Source: Bacillus sp. FJAT-18017
Lineage (GTDB): Bacteria > Bacillota > Bacilli > Bacillales > Cytobacillaceae
Assembly: GCF_001278805.1 (NCBI RefSeq)
Contig: NZ_CP012602.1
Span: forward strand, 3,068,001-3,132,000
Reading direction: 5' to 3'
Length of the DNA: 64,000 nt
In this document: positions 25,595-34,962 of the stretch, piece after piece
Layout: every line of letters begins with the position of its first letter
Numbering within the stretch: the first letter of the stretch is position 1
The notes under the pieces: model-generated
What the model was told of the DNA's origin: nothing
What the model saw: only the letters and a program-made list of their open reading frames with translations
Database searches by the model: none
Program-made: the position numbers and the translations under genes

Positions 25595-25933
25595 ATGGAA
25601 ACTTTAATGTCGGTACTTGTCGGGGTCTTGTTTACCATTGGAACGTATTTAATTTTATCTAAAAATCTATTGAGGATTATACTGGGGACCTCGGTCATTA
25701 GCCATGCTGTCAATCTGCTGATCATTACAATGGGCGGATTAAAAACAGGTGGAGCTCCCCTTTTAGGAATTGGCGGGGATACCTTTACTGATCCTTTGCC
25801 GCAGGCACTTATTCTTACGGCTATTGTCATCAGCTTTGCGACCACCGCCCTTTTCCTAGTCCTTAGCTATCGTGCATATAGGGTGCTTGGAACTGATGAC
25901 ACGGAACAAATGCGAGGTAATGAAAATGAATAA
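25595..25933 (+). CDS. mrpC: Mrp antiporter subunit C (NuoK-like)
   Basis: A 112-residue protein with three transmembrane helices, related to NuoK: GTYLILSKNLLRIILGTSVI, ISHAVNLLIITMGGL and DPLPQALILTAIVISFATTA. It begins two bases after mrpB and overlaps mrpD by eight. The conserved DPLPQALILTAIVI segment is diagnostic. Confidence 0.92.
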   Translation: METLMSVLVGVLFTIGTYLILSKNLLRIILGTSVISHAVNLLIITMGGLKTGGAPLLGIGGDTFTDPLPQALILTAIVISFATTALFLVLSYRAYRVLGTDDTEQMRGNENE

Positions 25934-27413
25934 TTTACTCATACTGCCCATTATTATCCCTTTAATCATAGGGATGGTTATGGTCATCATTCGAAACAAG
26001 ATAATGGTGCAAAGGCTGCTGGGAATTCTGGCTATCGTTGCCACCGGGGCGGTATCAGCCGTTTTAATGTTTCAAATTAAAACGGACGGCATCCAGGTTC
26101 TCCATATTGGCGGCTGGAAGGCACCTTTCGGGGTAAGCTTTGCTGCTGATATGTTCTCTGCGCTTCTACTAATTACAACGAGTATCGTTGCGCTATTCTG
26201 CTTTCTATACGCGTTTCGTTCCATCGGGAAGGAACGGGAACTACATTATTTTTACCCGTTATTTTTATTCCTAATTACTGGGGTTAACGGGTCATTCATT
26301 ACAGGTGATATCTTTAATCTGTTTGTATGCTTTGAGGTTATGCTTATATCCTCTTACGTATTGATCTCCCTGGGTGGTACCCGTCTGCAACTGCGGGAAT
26401 CAATTAAATATGTGCTGGTAAATTTGATATCCTCCTTCCTTTTCCTTGTGGCAATTTCCTACTTGTACGCCACAATAGGGACGCTGAATTTCGCACATCT
26501 ATCAGTCCGCGTTGCTGAGGCCGGACAAGACGGCCTGCTTACTGCTATTTCACTGCTATTTTTAATTGTTTTTAGCCTGAAGGCGGGATTGTTATTATTC
26601 TTTTGGCTGCCTGGTTCTTACAGCGCACCTCCAACAGCAATTGCGGCAGTGTTTGCAGCGCTTCTTACCAAAGTGGGTATTTACTCGATAATTCGAATTT
26701 TCACACTCGTGTTTTACCACGAGCCGGAAACAACCCATTTGATTATCGGAATCATGAGTGCACTTACCATGCTTTTAGGTGCAATAGGTGCTATTGCATT
26801 TTGGGACATCAAGAAGATCCTGACGTATAACGTGATTGTTGGCGTTGGCTTTATTTTAGCAGGGCTTGCATCAAGCACACCGGAAGGATTAACCGGATCC
26901 CTTTACTACCTTATTCATGACATGATTATTAAGGCCCTTCTCTTCCTTATCGGGGGAACTGTTATCGCGATTACAGGAACGGCTAATTTAAGAAACTTCA
27001 GCGGCTTGATCCAAACATATCCCTATCTAGGCTGGATGTTTTTTGTGGCAGCACTGTCATTGTCCGGGATTCCGCCGTTAAGCGGGTTTATCGGCAAGGT
27101 TTATATAACAGAAGGAACATTCGAGGCTGGTTACTTCTGGCTAGGGGCTATCGGCCTCCTGGCAAGCCTGATGGTCCTTTATTCAGTTTTAAAAATCTTT
27201 ATGTATGGTTTTTGGGGAGAATCCTACCTTAATGAAGAAACTGAAAAAGGGAAAACGAAAGGATTACTGTTCCCGATTGCAGCCCTGACTGCTCTTACCA
27301 TCGCACTGGGGCTTGGCGCTGAGGGAATTCATTCCTTTGCAGAGCTTGCTGTTGAAAGCTTGATGGATCCCTCACTTTATATTGATGCAGTCCTTGGAGA
27401 GTACAAAGGTTGA
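25926..27413 (+). CDS. mrpD: Mrp antiporter subunit D (NuoN/M-like)
   Basis: A 495-residue proton-translocating subunit. Landmarks are GDIFNLFVCFEVMLISSYVL (with the essential Glu), LKAGLLLFFWLPGSYSAPPT, FAALLTKVGIYSIIRIF and ALSLSGIPPLSGFIGK. ATG at 25926 (MNNLLILP) overlaps mrpC; a longer frame from 25872 has no ribosome binding site. Followed after 43 bases by mrpE. Confidence 0.92.
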   Translation: MNNLLILPIIIPLIIGMVMVIIRNKIMVQRLLGILAIVATGAVSAVLMFQIKTDGIQVLHIGGWKAPFGVSFAADMFSALLLITTSIVALFCFLYAFRSIGKERELHYFYPLFLFLITGVNGSFITGDIFNLFVCFEVMLISSYVLISLGGTRLQLRESIKYVLVNLISSFLFLVAISYLYATIGTLNFAHLSVRVAEAGQDGLLTAISLLFLIVFSLKAGLLLFFWLPGSYSAPPTAIAAVFAALLTKVGIYSIIRIFTLVFYHEPETTHLIIGIMSALTMLLGAIGAIAFWDIKKILTYNVIVGVGFILAGLASSTPEGLTGSLYYLIHDMIIKALLFLIGGTVIAITGTANLRNFSGLIQTYPYLGWMFFVAALSLSGIPPLSGFIGKVYITEGTFEAGYFWLGAIGLLASLMVLYSVLKIFMYGFWGESYLNEETEKGKTKGLLFPIAALTALTIALGLGAEGIHSFAELAVESLMDPSLYIDAVLGEYKG

Positions 27414-27456
27414 TCTTAAAAAGATTTTTTGATTATTACGGAAAGGGGTGGTCTTT

Positions 27457-27939
27457 ATGGCAATGCAGGTATTAACCAATCTGTTTATCGCCTTGCTTTG
27501 GGCGGCTCTCCAAGAGGATTGGAGTGTTCTGACCTTTTTCAGCGGCTACTTGGTCGGAATCCTCGTCCTATTCTTAATGCGCCGCTTTCTTCCGGACAAT
27601 TTTTATTTGATTACATTTGTAAATATCATTAAATTATTTTTCGTTTTTATTCAAGAGTTATTTACCTCCAGTATTCTTGTGATTCGGCAAGTCATCAGGC
27701 CGAAGTTAAATATAACACCAGGAATCTTTATTGTGGAAACAGATTTGGAGACAGACACAGAGGTTACCCTTCTCTCCCTGCTGTTAACCTTAACCCCTGG
27801 ATCAGTTGTTATTAAGGTTTCAGATGACGGCCAAACGTTATACGTCCATGCAATGGATATCCCTGAATCGAGTGAATCTGTGCTTAAATCGAAACTGCGA
27901 TTTGAAAATTATATTAAGAAGGTGACACGGAAATGTTAG
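27457..27939 (+). CDS. mrpE: Mrp antiporter subunit E
   Basis: A 160-residue membrane protein with N-terminal helices (VLTNLFIALLWAALQEDWSV, FFSGYLVGILVLFLMRRFLP) and a cytoplasmic C-terminal domain containing LSLLLTLTPGSVVIKVSDDG and LYVHAMDI, typical MnhE elements. ATG at 27457 follows GGAAAGGGGTGG. It overlaps mrpF by seven bases. Confidence 0.9.
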   Translation: MAMQVLTNLFIALLWAALQEDWSVLTFFSGYLVGILVLFLMRRFLPDNFYLITFVNIIKLFFVFIQELFTSSILVIRQVIRPKLNITPGIFIVETDLETDTEVTLLSLLLTLTPGSVVIKVSDDGQTLYVHAMDIPESSESVLKSKLRFENYIKKVTRKC

Positions 27940-28217
27940 ATTTAATATTAAAGATTTCATTGGTCTTCCTAACCCTTTCCATCCTTGCCACCTTTTATCG
28001 TCTCATCAAAGGCCCATCTTCTCCTGACAGGATTCAGGCGCTGGATTCAATCGGGATTAATTTGATAGCCGGTGTTGCCATAACTTCTGTCCTTCTAAGG
28101 ACACATGCGTTTTTTGAAGTAATCTTGCTGATTGGGATATTATCCTTTATTGGAACCCTTGCGTTTGCAAGATTCCTGGAAAGGGGTGTAGCCATTGAAT
28201 CCAAACGATCTGAGTGA
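27933..28217 (+). CDS. mrpF: Mrp antiporter subunit F
   Basis: A 94-residue protein with three helices and the MnhF motif RLIKGPSSPDRIQALDSIGI. It overlaps mrpE at its start and mrpG at its end (23 bases), consistent with tight translational coupling in the operon. Confidence 0.9.
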   Translation: MLDLILKISLVFLTLSILATFYRLIKGPSSPDRIQALDSIGINLIAGVAITSVLLRTHAFFEVILLIGILSFIGTLAFARFLERGVAIESKRSE

Positions 28218-28560
28218 AATGATTGCGGCTATTCTTATTTTGGCTGGTACGTTCATAAGTTTTTTAAGCGCCATCGGATTAGTAAGACTGCCAGATGTGT
28301 ATACACGCTCCCATGCCGCTTCAAAAAGCTCAACTCTGGGTGTTTTGTTTACACTCGTAGGTACATTTATATTCTTCCTTTTTAGCGATGGCTTTTTTAG
28401 CGTCAGGCTGCTTCTTGGAATCTTCTTCGTATTCCTGACCGCCCCGGTATCAGCGCACTTAATTGCCAGGGCTGCTTATATTACGAATGTGAAAATGGCC
28501 GAGACAACCGTCAAGGACGAGCTGGGCGAAGCGATAGAAAAACGGAAGCAATCCAAATAA
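28195..28560 (+). CDS. mrpG: Mrp antiporter subunit G
   Basis: A 121-residue protein with three helices and the MnhG motif GLVRLPDVYTRSHAASKSST. TTG start inside mrpF, after GGAAAGGGGTG. Last gene of the operon, followed by a terminator. The C-terminus is charged (KDELGEAIEKRKQSK). Confidence 0.9.
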   Translation: MNPNDLSEMIAAILILAGTFISFLSAIGLVRLPDVYTRSHAASKSSTLGVLFTLVGTFIFFLFSDGFFSVRLLLGIFFVFLTAPVSAHLIARAAYITNVKMAETTVKDELGEAIEKRKQSK

Positions 28561-28563
28561 ATT

Positions 28564-28600
28564 ATTGTCCCTTCATTTTATGGAGGGGCATTTTTTATTT
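28564..28600 (+). terminator. Terminator of the mrp operon
   Basis: TGTCCCTTCAT and ATGGAGGGGCA form the stem, followed by TTTTTTATTTTTA, directly after mrpG. Confidence 0.85.
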
Positions 28601-28617
28601 TTATGCTGATTCCGCTA

Positions 28618-28720
28618 CATATAGAAAAGCTCTTTATCACGAGAAAGGCGAATTTTGCCTGTCGGGAGGCGCCTGGCTTTCTTCGGGCGGTAAGCCTTTC
28701 TAACCGCTCTCACTAGGGGA
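28618..28720. repeat. Dispersed intergenic repeat, opposite-strand relative of 1939-2110
   Basis: On the minus strand this contains GAAAGCCAGGCGCCTCC and GACAGGCAAAATTCGCCTTT, echoing the element at 1939-2110 (GACAGGCAAAGTGCGCCTGT). An additional inverted repeat (GCGGTAAGCC...) is present. No coding potential. Confidence 0.45.
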
Positions 28721-28763
28721 CTGAATTAAACAGCCTATGTGAAATGTGGCGGAATTGTTAATA

Positions 28764-28850
28764 CCGGCTATAAATTTTCCGATCAGGGTTATAAAATTTT
28801 GGTTCAGGGCTATAAGTGTAGCATTCGGGGTTATAAATTTTACTAGCGGA
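28764..28850. repeat. 21-bp tandem repeat, 4 units
   Basis: GG(C/T)TATAA recurs at exactly 21-base steps (C/T at 28768, 28789, 28810 and 28831). Units share GGYTATAAATTTT followed by a variable part ending in a TCA/TTCG block. The four copies lie in the gap between the mrp and nucleoside-transporter terminators and do not code. Confidence 0.75.
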
Positions 28851-28908
28851 ATATGAGGTGTTAAGAGCATTGCATAAGAAAATGCTGATGGAAAAACCCC
28901 CATTTAAA

Positions 28909-28936
28909 AACCCCCTTTCTCATTAGAAAGAGGGTT
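28909..28936 (-). terminator. Terminator of the nucleoside transporter gene
   Basis: AACCCTCTTTCT and AGAAAGGGGGTT pair on the minus strand around a short loop, followed by TTTAAATGG. Confidence 0.8.
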
Positions 28937-28951
28937 AAATATATTTTAATT

Positions 28952-30127
28952 TTAAAGGAACAAGCCTACGATGGTTCCGGTCAGAACAGATCCCATTGTA
29001 GCCACTAACAATACCTTCAAACCAACCTTGGCCAACCTGCTCGCCTGTTCACCATTGATAGCTTGTACGGTTCCAAGGATAATTCCAATCGAAGAAAAGT
29101 TCGCAAATGAAACCAAGAATGCTGAAACGATACCGACTGTCTTCGGAGTCATATCCGGAATAATTTTCATAAAATCGAGCATCGCAACAAATTCATTAGC
29201 CGCAACTTTCGTACCCATAACAGAACCTGCCCTTACAATTTCCGAGGTCGGTATTCCCATTATGAATGCAACAGGTGCAAAGATGTACCCGAGGATTTCC
29301 TGGAACGACATTCCTACCAAACCTTCGAGAATGAAGTTCAGCATCGCAAGTAATCCAATATACGTAATCAACATTGCTCCTACGATCAGAGCAGTTTTTC
29401 CACCGATTAAAGCACCATTTCCGATTGCTTCAAATAATGATTTTTCAGGAATCATTTCTTTTATATCTATCTCATCATCTTCTTCCTTCGGTACTGGGCA
29501 AACCATTGAAGAAAGAATTAATCCAGAAAATACGTTAATTGGTAAAGCAACCAGCACAAACTCGGCAGGAATCATTTGCATATAAGCACCTAATATCGAG
29601 CATGATACCGCTACGAGAGAAGATGTTACTACAATAAACAATCGGTTTGGAGAAAGTTTATGCAGCTGGGATTTTACTGATAGAATAGCAGTTGTATCGC
29701 CAAAAACCATTGAGTTGACCGCTACGAATGATTCAATTTTAGGAAGGCCAGTTACTTTAGCAACAGCACCGCCAATATATTTAATAGCTAATGGCAAAAT
29801 TCTTGTATACGTGAGAATTGAGAGCAATGCAGAAACAAACACAATCATCATTAGGACGTCAACAAAGAAGTAGCCCTTCGTCGAAAGATCACCAAATACG
29901 AATGAAATTCCTTCATGGCCGAAAGACAAAACTTTATTAAAGACATCGACTATTGCTTGCAAAACTTTTTTGCCAATCGAGGTGTTGAGCATGAACCAGG
30001 CTATAAAAAGCTGTACAGCCAACATGATGCCGACAGCACGAAAATTAATATTTTTCTTATCGTTCGACATAACCCATGCAATCCCTATGAGTGCGAGGAT
30101 TCCTATAATTCCTAGTATGATTGTCAT
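28952..30127 (-). CDS. CNT-family concentrative nucleoside transporter (NupC-like)
   Basis: A 391-residue membrane protein that imports nucleosides with H+ or Na+. Family landmarks are ESFVAVNSMVFGDTTAILSV, IGNGALIGGKTALIVGAMLI, PTSEIVRAGSVMGTKVAANE and SFANFSSIGIILGT. ATG at 30127 (MTIILGIIG) follows GGGGGTA; an in-frame extension to 30226 lacks signals and would put a non-hydrophobic leader on the protein. A cre box 112 bases upstream indicates carbon catabolite control. NupC or NupG specificity (pyrimidine versus purine) cannot be told; no purine riboswitch was found. Confidence 0.88.
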   Translation of the reverse strand: MTIILGIIGILALIGIAWVMSNDKKNINFRAVGIMLAVQLFIAWFMLNTSIGKKVLQAIVDVFNKVLSFGHEGISFVFGDLSTKGYFFVDVLMMIVFVSALLSILTYTRILPLAIKYIGGAVAKVTGLPKIESFVAVNSMVFGDTTAILSVKSQLHKLSPNRLFIVVTSSLVAVSCSILGAYMQMIPAEFVLVALPINVFSGLILSSMVCPVPKEEDDEIDIKEMIPEKSLFEAIGNGALIGGKTALIVGAMLITYIGLLAMLNFILEGLVGMSFQEILGYIFAPVAFIMGIPTSEIVRAGSVMGTKVAANEFVAMLDFMKIIPDMTPKTVGIVSAFLVSFANFSSIGIILGTVQAINGEQASRLAKVGLKVLLVATMGSVLTGTIVGLFL

Positions 30128-30238
30128 TGATTTTACCCCCATAACTAAATTAGAAATGAAAAATTTTTCTTCGCATAAACAAGCTGGCTCAAAATATTTG
30201 AGGATGGAATTCCAATTCCCTAACAAAAAAGACCTAGC

Positions 30239-30252
30239 CGTTAGCGCTTACA
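30239..30252 (-). promoter_or_regulatory. cre box (CcpA site) upstream of the nucleoside transporter
   Basis: TGTAAGCGCTAACG on the minus strand matches TGWAANCGNTNWCA at all but the last position. The central AGCGCT is palindromic. It lies about 112 bases before the start codon, within or just downstream of the promoter region. Confidence 0.7.
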
Positions 30253-30556
30253 TTTCATTCGTTATTGCAGGATAACTATATCACATTTTTGAACATTTGT
30301 TACTTTAATTTTGAACAAAAATAAAGTTTATATATTGCTAATTCAGGAATTTTTAGGCTAATTCAGATAATTGTTACTAATAATGTCGCTTTTTAAAGAA
30401 ATACTTGAAATTTTGTAAATCATAACTAAAACTTTTGTAAAATTATACTTAAATGGAATAATTTGCACCGCAGCCATAGTAAAAACCCAAAGTATAGATT
30501 CTTTTCCTTAAATGAACAGGCAATCGTCTTGCAACTATCTAAAGCAGGAATATTAA

Positions 30557-30590
30557 AAAGACCAATTCACTAAGAATTGGCCTGAAAAAA
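30557..30590 (-). terminator. Terminator of the transglycosylase gene
   Basis: AGACCAATTC and GAATTGGCCT pair; on the minus strand the hairpin ends in GGTCTTTTTAAT. The rest of 30253-30556 is AT-rich and shows nothing else. Confidence 0.8.
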
Positions 30591-30614
30591 AATTAATATT
30601 TATGTTTTACAACC

Positions 30615-32552
30615 TTAGGAGACTGTCACCGTACGAGTGACGCTAATTTTACCCTTGGAGTCTTTTGCATTGAAGTACATTTTCGTCCCAACGCGGTATT
30701 TTGGAATTTTTACCGAAAAGGTGCCGTACACATTCGCCTTTGCTGTATATGTCCTGGTACCAACCTTTACGGTGACAGTAGCATATTTCTCGGTTTTACC
30801 CGTCACAGAAGTGGAATAATAACGGACTTTATTAACGACAGGCTGGTTAGGAGCGACTCTGATAACAGTTGCCGATTTAGCAGCACTTACACGATCGGCA
30901 CTATCTTTGGCTGTTACCGAGATTTTTGTGCCCCAATTTTGAACTGGAATTCCAATTTTAAAATTACCATATTTGTCTGCCTTTTTTACATACTTTTTTC
31001 CGGCAATTGCCACTGTTACTGTAGCATTCGCCTCTGTTTTTCCAGAGACTGCGAAATCTTTGTTATCTACTGTTGAAACGGAAGGTCTATTCGGAGCGAC
31101 CTTCAATGCCTTAGTGGATTTTGGCGCACTGACTTTCCCGGCTGCATCTTTTGCTGTCAAAGTTAACACTGTACCGGCATTTTGGGCAGTGAATGGAATT
31201 TTAAAAGCACCATATTTATCTGCAGTAACCGTTTTATATGATTTTCCCGAAATATATAGCGTTACTTTGGCATTTGCTTCAGTTTTCCCAGAAATCAAAG
31301 TGGTCTTGTTTGTTACAGTGTTCATAGTTGGCATATTCGGCGCCACTCTGTTGACTTTAATCGTTCTGGCAGGGCTTTTATTCCCTCTTCGATCAGTTGC
31401 GACAGCCGAAATTTCAGTGCCGGTATTTTGGACTGGAATTGTTATACTAAAATTACCTTCTTCACTTGCTGTTAAAGTCTTATAATGTTTACCGGAAATA
31501 GACAAAACTACTGTTGCTTTTGATTCTGTCTTTCCGACAACTTTTGTATCTTTATTCGTTATCTTATTGGTAGTATTTATACTTGGCGCCAAGGGATTTG
31601 TTTTCTCAATATATGCTGAAGATATATACCCCGTCTTACCATCCTCTGTTTTTACCGGAAACCAAACAAAGTGGTTTTGAATAGTATCACTGGTTGTATC
31701 GTAAACAAATTGCTTATCAATTATAAGGCCAGTCCCTTTTGGCAATACACCTTTACTAGCAGAACTTCTGCTGGCATTAGTTCGAAGTGTCACTCCATCA
31801 AATGTCACCATTACTCGATCACCAGGTTTAAGGTTATATGCAGTATAATGAAACGGTCCATTAAGTTCATATATAAGTTTAGTAAACTTAAATGTGGTAT
31901 CGGTTGCTTCTGGACTATCATCATAAAGAAAATCTTCATTAGTAAATGGATAATCAGTTAAAACAGTATCACCTGAAAAGCTATCTCTTTCTATTTTTGA
32001 AAAAACCTGTTCTTGATAAGCCCCAGTATTTGTTACCCCTGTCTTTTTAACTAATGGGCTATTTACAGGAACTAATCCGTTATAAGCCATTACAGCAAAA
32101 TACCAATTCTCAATAACCTCTCGCCCGGATCCTTTTATCTTTGGAAGTTTCTCCATAGCATACATACTATTAAGAACTTCGACCCCTGCCTTGATATTAT
32201 AGGCTATATCTGTTCTCAATTTAGTTTGGTCATACTGGGGCTTATTCGTTAACTGCATTATCCCAATACCACCATCAGATGACTCATATGGTTTCCCATT
32301 CTCATCAAACTGCCTCCAGCCACTTTCCTGTGAAGCAACAGCCTTTACAACTTCGGGTGGAATATCAGCCTCAATGGCGGCAGTTGTAAGAAGGCAATTT
32401 ATATGCTGAAAAGAAGGATTTTGATTTTGCGGGATTTCACCAAAACGGGTACAGCTGGATGATGTCTCTGTCTGTGCCGCAACTTCACTTACTGGTAAAA
32501 TGCCAATAATAAGACTGGCAGCAATACCGGCCTTTAACAACCATGATTTCAT
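30615..32552 (-). CDS. Secreted lytic transglycosylase-like protein with SH3 and Ig-like repeats
   Basis: A 645-residue exported protein: signal peptide (KSWLLKAGIAASLIIGILPV, cleavage near AAQ), an SLT/lysozyme-like domain (about 45-170) with the probable catalytic Glu in VASQESGWRQF and GGIGIMQLT, an SH3b-like domain (about 235-320, VTLRTNASRSSASKGVLPKG) and four C-terminal Ig-like repeats of about 80 residues. Each repeat contains (V/S)GKTEANATVTV and KYGNFKI-type strands. Ig-like repeats of this kind usually bind or space on the cell wall. ATG at 32552 follows GAAGGGAG. Stands alone with its own terminator. Confidence 0.85.
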   Translation of the reverse strand: MKSWLLKAGIAASLIIGILPVSEVAAQTETSSSCTRFGEIPQNQNPSFQHINCLLTTAAIEADIPPEVVKAVASQESGWRQFDENGKPYESSDGGIGIMQLTNKPQYDQTKLRTDIAYNIKAGVEVLNSMYAMEKLPKIKGSGREVIENWYFAVMAYNGLVPVNSPLVKKTGVTNTGAYQEQVFSKIERDSFSGDTVLTDYPFTNEDFLYDDSPEATDTTFKFTKLIYELNGPFHYTAYNLKPGDRVMVTFDGVTLRTNASRSSASKGVLPKGTGLIIDKQFVYDTTSDTIQNHFVWFPVKTEDGKTGYISSAYIEKTNPLAPSINTTNKITNKDTKVVGKTESKATVVLSISGKHYKTLTASEEGNFSITIPVQNTGTEISAVATDRRGNKSPARTIKVNRVAPNMPTMNTVTNKTTLISGKTEANAKVTLYISGKSYKTVTADKYGAFKIPFTAQNAGTVLTLTAKDAAGKVSAPKSTKALKVAPNRPSVSTVDNKDFAVSGKTEANATVTVAIAGKKYVKKADKYGNFKIGIPVQNWGTKISVTAKDSADRVSAAKSATVIRVAPNQPVVNKVRYYSTSVTGKTEKYATVTVKVGTRTYTAKANVYGTFSVKIPKYRVGTKMYFNAKDSKGKISVTRTVTVS

Positions 32553-32741
32553 TATATTTCTCCCTTCATATTCAAGGTAGTAATTTACCACACTATTAAA
32601 ATTCTACCTTATAAGTATTGGAAATGTAACTAGAAACTTACCAAAAAATGTTTACTAACTTTTGTGCTGGTTTGGACATTTACTCTGTATTAACCTGGTT
32701 GCTACAATGAATAGAGATTTTATTTTAGAAGGATGAGCGAT

Positions 32742-33884
32742 ATGCCTACCATTTATTTTGACAACAGCGCAACTACAAAGCCGTACCCAGAAGTAATCGA
32801 TACAATAACTCGCATGTTGGCTGAGGTTTATGGGAACCCCTCCTCCCTTCATCAGCTCGGGAAAGAAAGTAAGCATGAGGTTGAAAGAGCACGGAAAATC
32901 ATTGCTGATTCCCTCGGAGTGAAACCTGATGAGATATATTTTACATCCGGTGGAACTGAAGCGGATAACCTTGCGATAAAAGGAGCATGCCTGGCAAATG
33001 CCCATCTTGGCAAGCATATTGTTACTACAGAAGTAGAGCACCCTGCAGTCACAAAAACAATCCGTGACTTAAAAAAGCAAGGCTGGAAGGTCTCGTACAT
33101 TCCCGCACTAAATGGAGTACTTGATTTGGAGGAATTGGAACACTCTATCAGGCAAGACACTGTTCTTGTCAGTGCCATGCTGGTCCAGAATGAAACGGGC
33201 GCAATTTTTCCTGTACATGAAATAAAGAACATCATTGAAAAAAAGGCGTCACCCGCGCTTTTGCACTGTGATGCTGTTCAGGGTTTTGGCAAGCTGCCCT
33301 TTACTGCAGGGAGCCTCGGCGCCGACTTGATTAGTATGAGCGGCCATAAACTGCATGGACCAAAAGGTATTGGCGCTCTTTATGTAAAAAAGGGAACAGC
33401 TATTTTTTCGAACATATTAGGAGGCGGACAGGAACGCGGTTTACGGTCGGGAACAGAAAATACCGCCTTTATTGCTGGATTCGGCCAAGCTTTCCGAATT
33501 ACTTTTTCCAATATCGGAAAAACGATGGATTATATAGCAGAATTGAGGAATTATTGCCTGGAGCAAATAGAGGAACGCCTTCCCCAGGCTGTGATCAACT
33601 CATCAAGACAAGGTGCACTGCATATTGTCAATCTCTCCATGCCCGGCCATTATAACAAAAACATCGTTGAACAGTTGGATGCATTGGGGATATACATCTC
33701 CTCGGCTGCTGCCTGCAAGTCCAATCACTCCCGGGGTCCCTCAGTCCTGGAGTCGCTTGGCTTAAGCCGGGAAATGGCTAATAGTGCAATCCGCATCAGT
33801 TTTTCACATGAGAACACAAAAGATGAAGTTGATATCCTTATTGAAGAGTTGGCACGGTTATATAGTAAAAGCCCAAGCAGTTAA
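32742..33884 (+). CDS. Cysteine desulfurase, NifS/IscS-like (class V aminotransferase)
   Basis: A 380-residue PLP enzyme releasing sulfur from cysteine as a persulfide. Visible are YFDNSATTKPYPEV, TSGGTEADNLAI, TEVEHPAV, the PLP lysine in MSGHKLHGPKGIGALY, RSGTENTAFIAGFG and the active Cys in SSAAACKSNHSRGPSVL. The loop after that Cys is long, as in group I enzymes. ATG at 32742 is eight bases after AGAAGG; an in-frame ATG at 32733 lies on top of the site. Convergent with cysteine synthase, so the pair may cooperate in cysteine or sulfur metabolism. A second desulfurase gene lies at the right edge of the window. Confidence 0.88.
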   Translation: MPTIYFDNSATTKPYPEVIDTITRMLAEVYGNPSSLHQLGKESKHEVERARKIIADSLGVKPDEIYFTSGGTEADNLAIKGACLANAHLGKHIVTTEVEHPAVTKTIRDLKKQGWKVSYIPALNGVLDLEELEHSIRQDTVLVSAMLVQNETGAIFPVHEIKNIIEKKASPALLHCDAVQGFGKLPFTAGSLGADLISMSGHKLHGPKGIGALYVKKGTAIFSNILGGGQERGLRSGTENTAFIAGFGQAFRITFSNIGKTMDYIAELRNYCLEQIEERLPQAVINSSRQGALHIVNLSMPGHYNKNIVEQLDALGIYISSAAACKSNHSRGPSVLESLGLSREMANSAIRISFSHENTKDEVDILIEELARLYSKSPSS

Positions 33885-33902
33885 TGCTTTGGGCCTTTTT
33901 TA
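33870..33902. terminator. Bidirectional terminator between desulfurase and cysteine synthase
   Basis: AAGCCCAA and TTTGGGC pair around a loop that includes the desulfurase stop codon, followed by CTTTTTT on the plus strand and with A-rich flank on the other side. Confidence 0.75.
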
Positions 33903-33913
33903 TAGAGCATATT

Positions 33914-34837
33914 TTAACCAGGAAACAAATCCGAAGATAAGTACCGTTCACCTGTATCAGGAGCAAAGCATAAAACACGTGCAGAAGACGGAAGGTTTTT
34001 TGCAATTTCAACCGCATAAAACGCAGAGGCAGCACCCGAAGCGCCTACGAAAATCCCTTCTTTGGCAGCAAGTTTCCTGGCCATATCCTGTGCATCCTCA
34101 TCTTTTATATGGAGAATTTTGTCATAGATTTCACGGTTTAAAATCTTGGGTATAAAACCGGGGCCTGTTCCAGGAATTTTATGCGGGCCTGGTTCCCCTC
34201 CTGATAAAACAGGTGAACCAAATGGTTCAACGACATAAATTTTCAGGTTCGGGATGGCTTTCTTCAGCTCCTCGCCTACTCTGGTTACAGTCCCTCCAGT
34301 TCCCGCTGTTACGACGAGTGCATCAAGCTTTCCTTCAAACGACTCCATAATTTCAAAAGCGGTTGTCTTGCGATGGGCATCGGAATTCGCTTCATTTTCG
34401 AACTGCATCGGGATAAAGCTATCGGGATAGTTCGAAGCTAACCGATTGGCTTCCTCAATTGCCCCGCTCATCCGCTTGCTAGCTGGTGTTAAATGAACTT
34501 CTGCGCCGTATGCTTTCAAAATTTTAACCCTTTCCTGTGTAGCATTGTCCGGCATCGTAATGATGCATCTGTATCCCTTAACAGCACAAACCATTGCGAT
34601 TCCAATGCCTGTGTTTCCTGAAGTCGGTTCAATGACGGTGCTTTTTCCTGGAATGAGTTTTCCTTCTTCCTCCGCACGGTTGATCATATTGAACGCCGCA
34701 CGGTCTTTCACGCTTCCCCCCGGATTAAAGGATTCCAGCTTCATATAGACCTCGGCCCCAGCTGGATCCGGCAGTTTATTCAGTTTTACGGTTGGAGTGT
34801 TTCCAATTAAATCAAGAACTGATTGATACAATTTCAA
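33914..34837 (-). CDS. cysK: Cysteine synthase (O-acetylserine sulfhydrylase)
   Basis: A 307-residue PLP enzyme making cysteine from O-acetylserine and sulfide. Landmarks are LIGNTPTVKLNKL, the PLP lysine in NPGGSVKDRAAFNMI, EPTSGNTGIGIAMV, VVTAGTGGTVTRVGEELKKA and KIPGTGPGFIPKIL. TTG at 34837 is six bases after GAGGTG, while the in-frame GTG at 34846 overlaps that site, so the TTG is preferred. Convergent with the desulfurase, and downstream of the sulfonate-type ABC operon on the same strand behind a terminator. No upstream T-box or S-box was seen. Confidence 0.88.
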   Translation of the reverse strand: MKLYQSVLDLIGNTPTVKLNKLPDPAGAEVYMKLESFNPGGSVKDRAAFNMINRAEEEGKLIPGKSTVIEPTSGNTGIGIAMVCAVKGYRCIITMPDNATQERVKILKAYGAEVHLTPASKRMSGAIEEANRLASNYPDSFIPMQFENEANSDAHRKTTAFEIMESFEGKLDALVVTAGTGGTVTRVGEELKKAIPNLKIYVVEPFGSPVLSGGEPGPHKIPGTGPGFIPKILNREIYDKILHIKDEDAQDMARKLAAKEGIFVGASGAASAFYAVEIAKNLPSSARVLCFAPDTGERYLSSDLFPG

Positions 34838-34927
34838 GTCTTTCACCTCGAGGACAAATTATCTAGTATTTATCATACCAAACCTTTCCGTACTGAGCCA
34901 TCCAGCACAATTTAACCGATATGAAAA

Positions 34928-34955
34928 GGGTACCAAGCTTCAAAACTTAGTACCC
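34928..34955 (-). terminator. Terminator of the SsuABC-like operon
   Basis: GGGTACTAAG and CTTGGTACCC pair on the minus strand and run into CTTTTCAT. Confidence 0.75.
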
Positions 34956-34962
34956 ATTACTA

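Noticed and set aside
30128..30614. Purine riboswitch before the nucleoside transporter
   Set aside because: The conserved purine aptamer blocks are absent; only a cre box was found.
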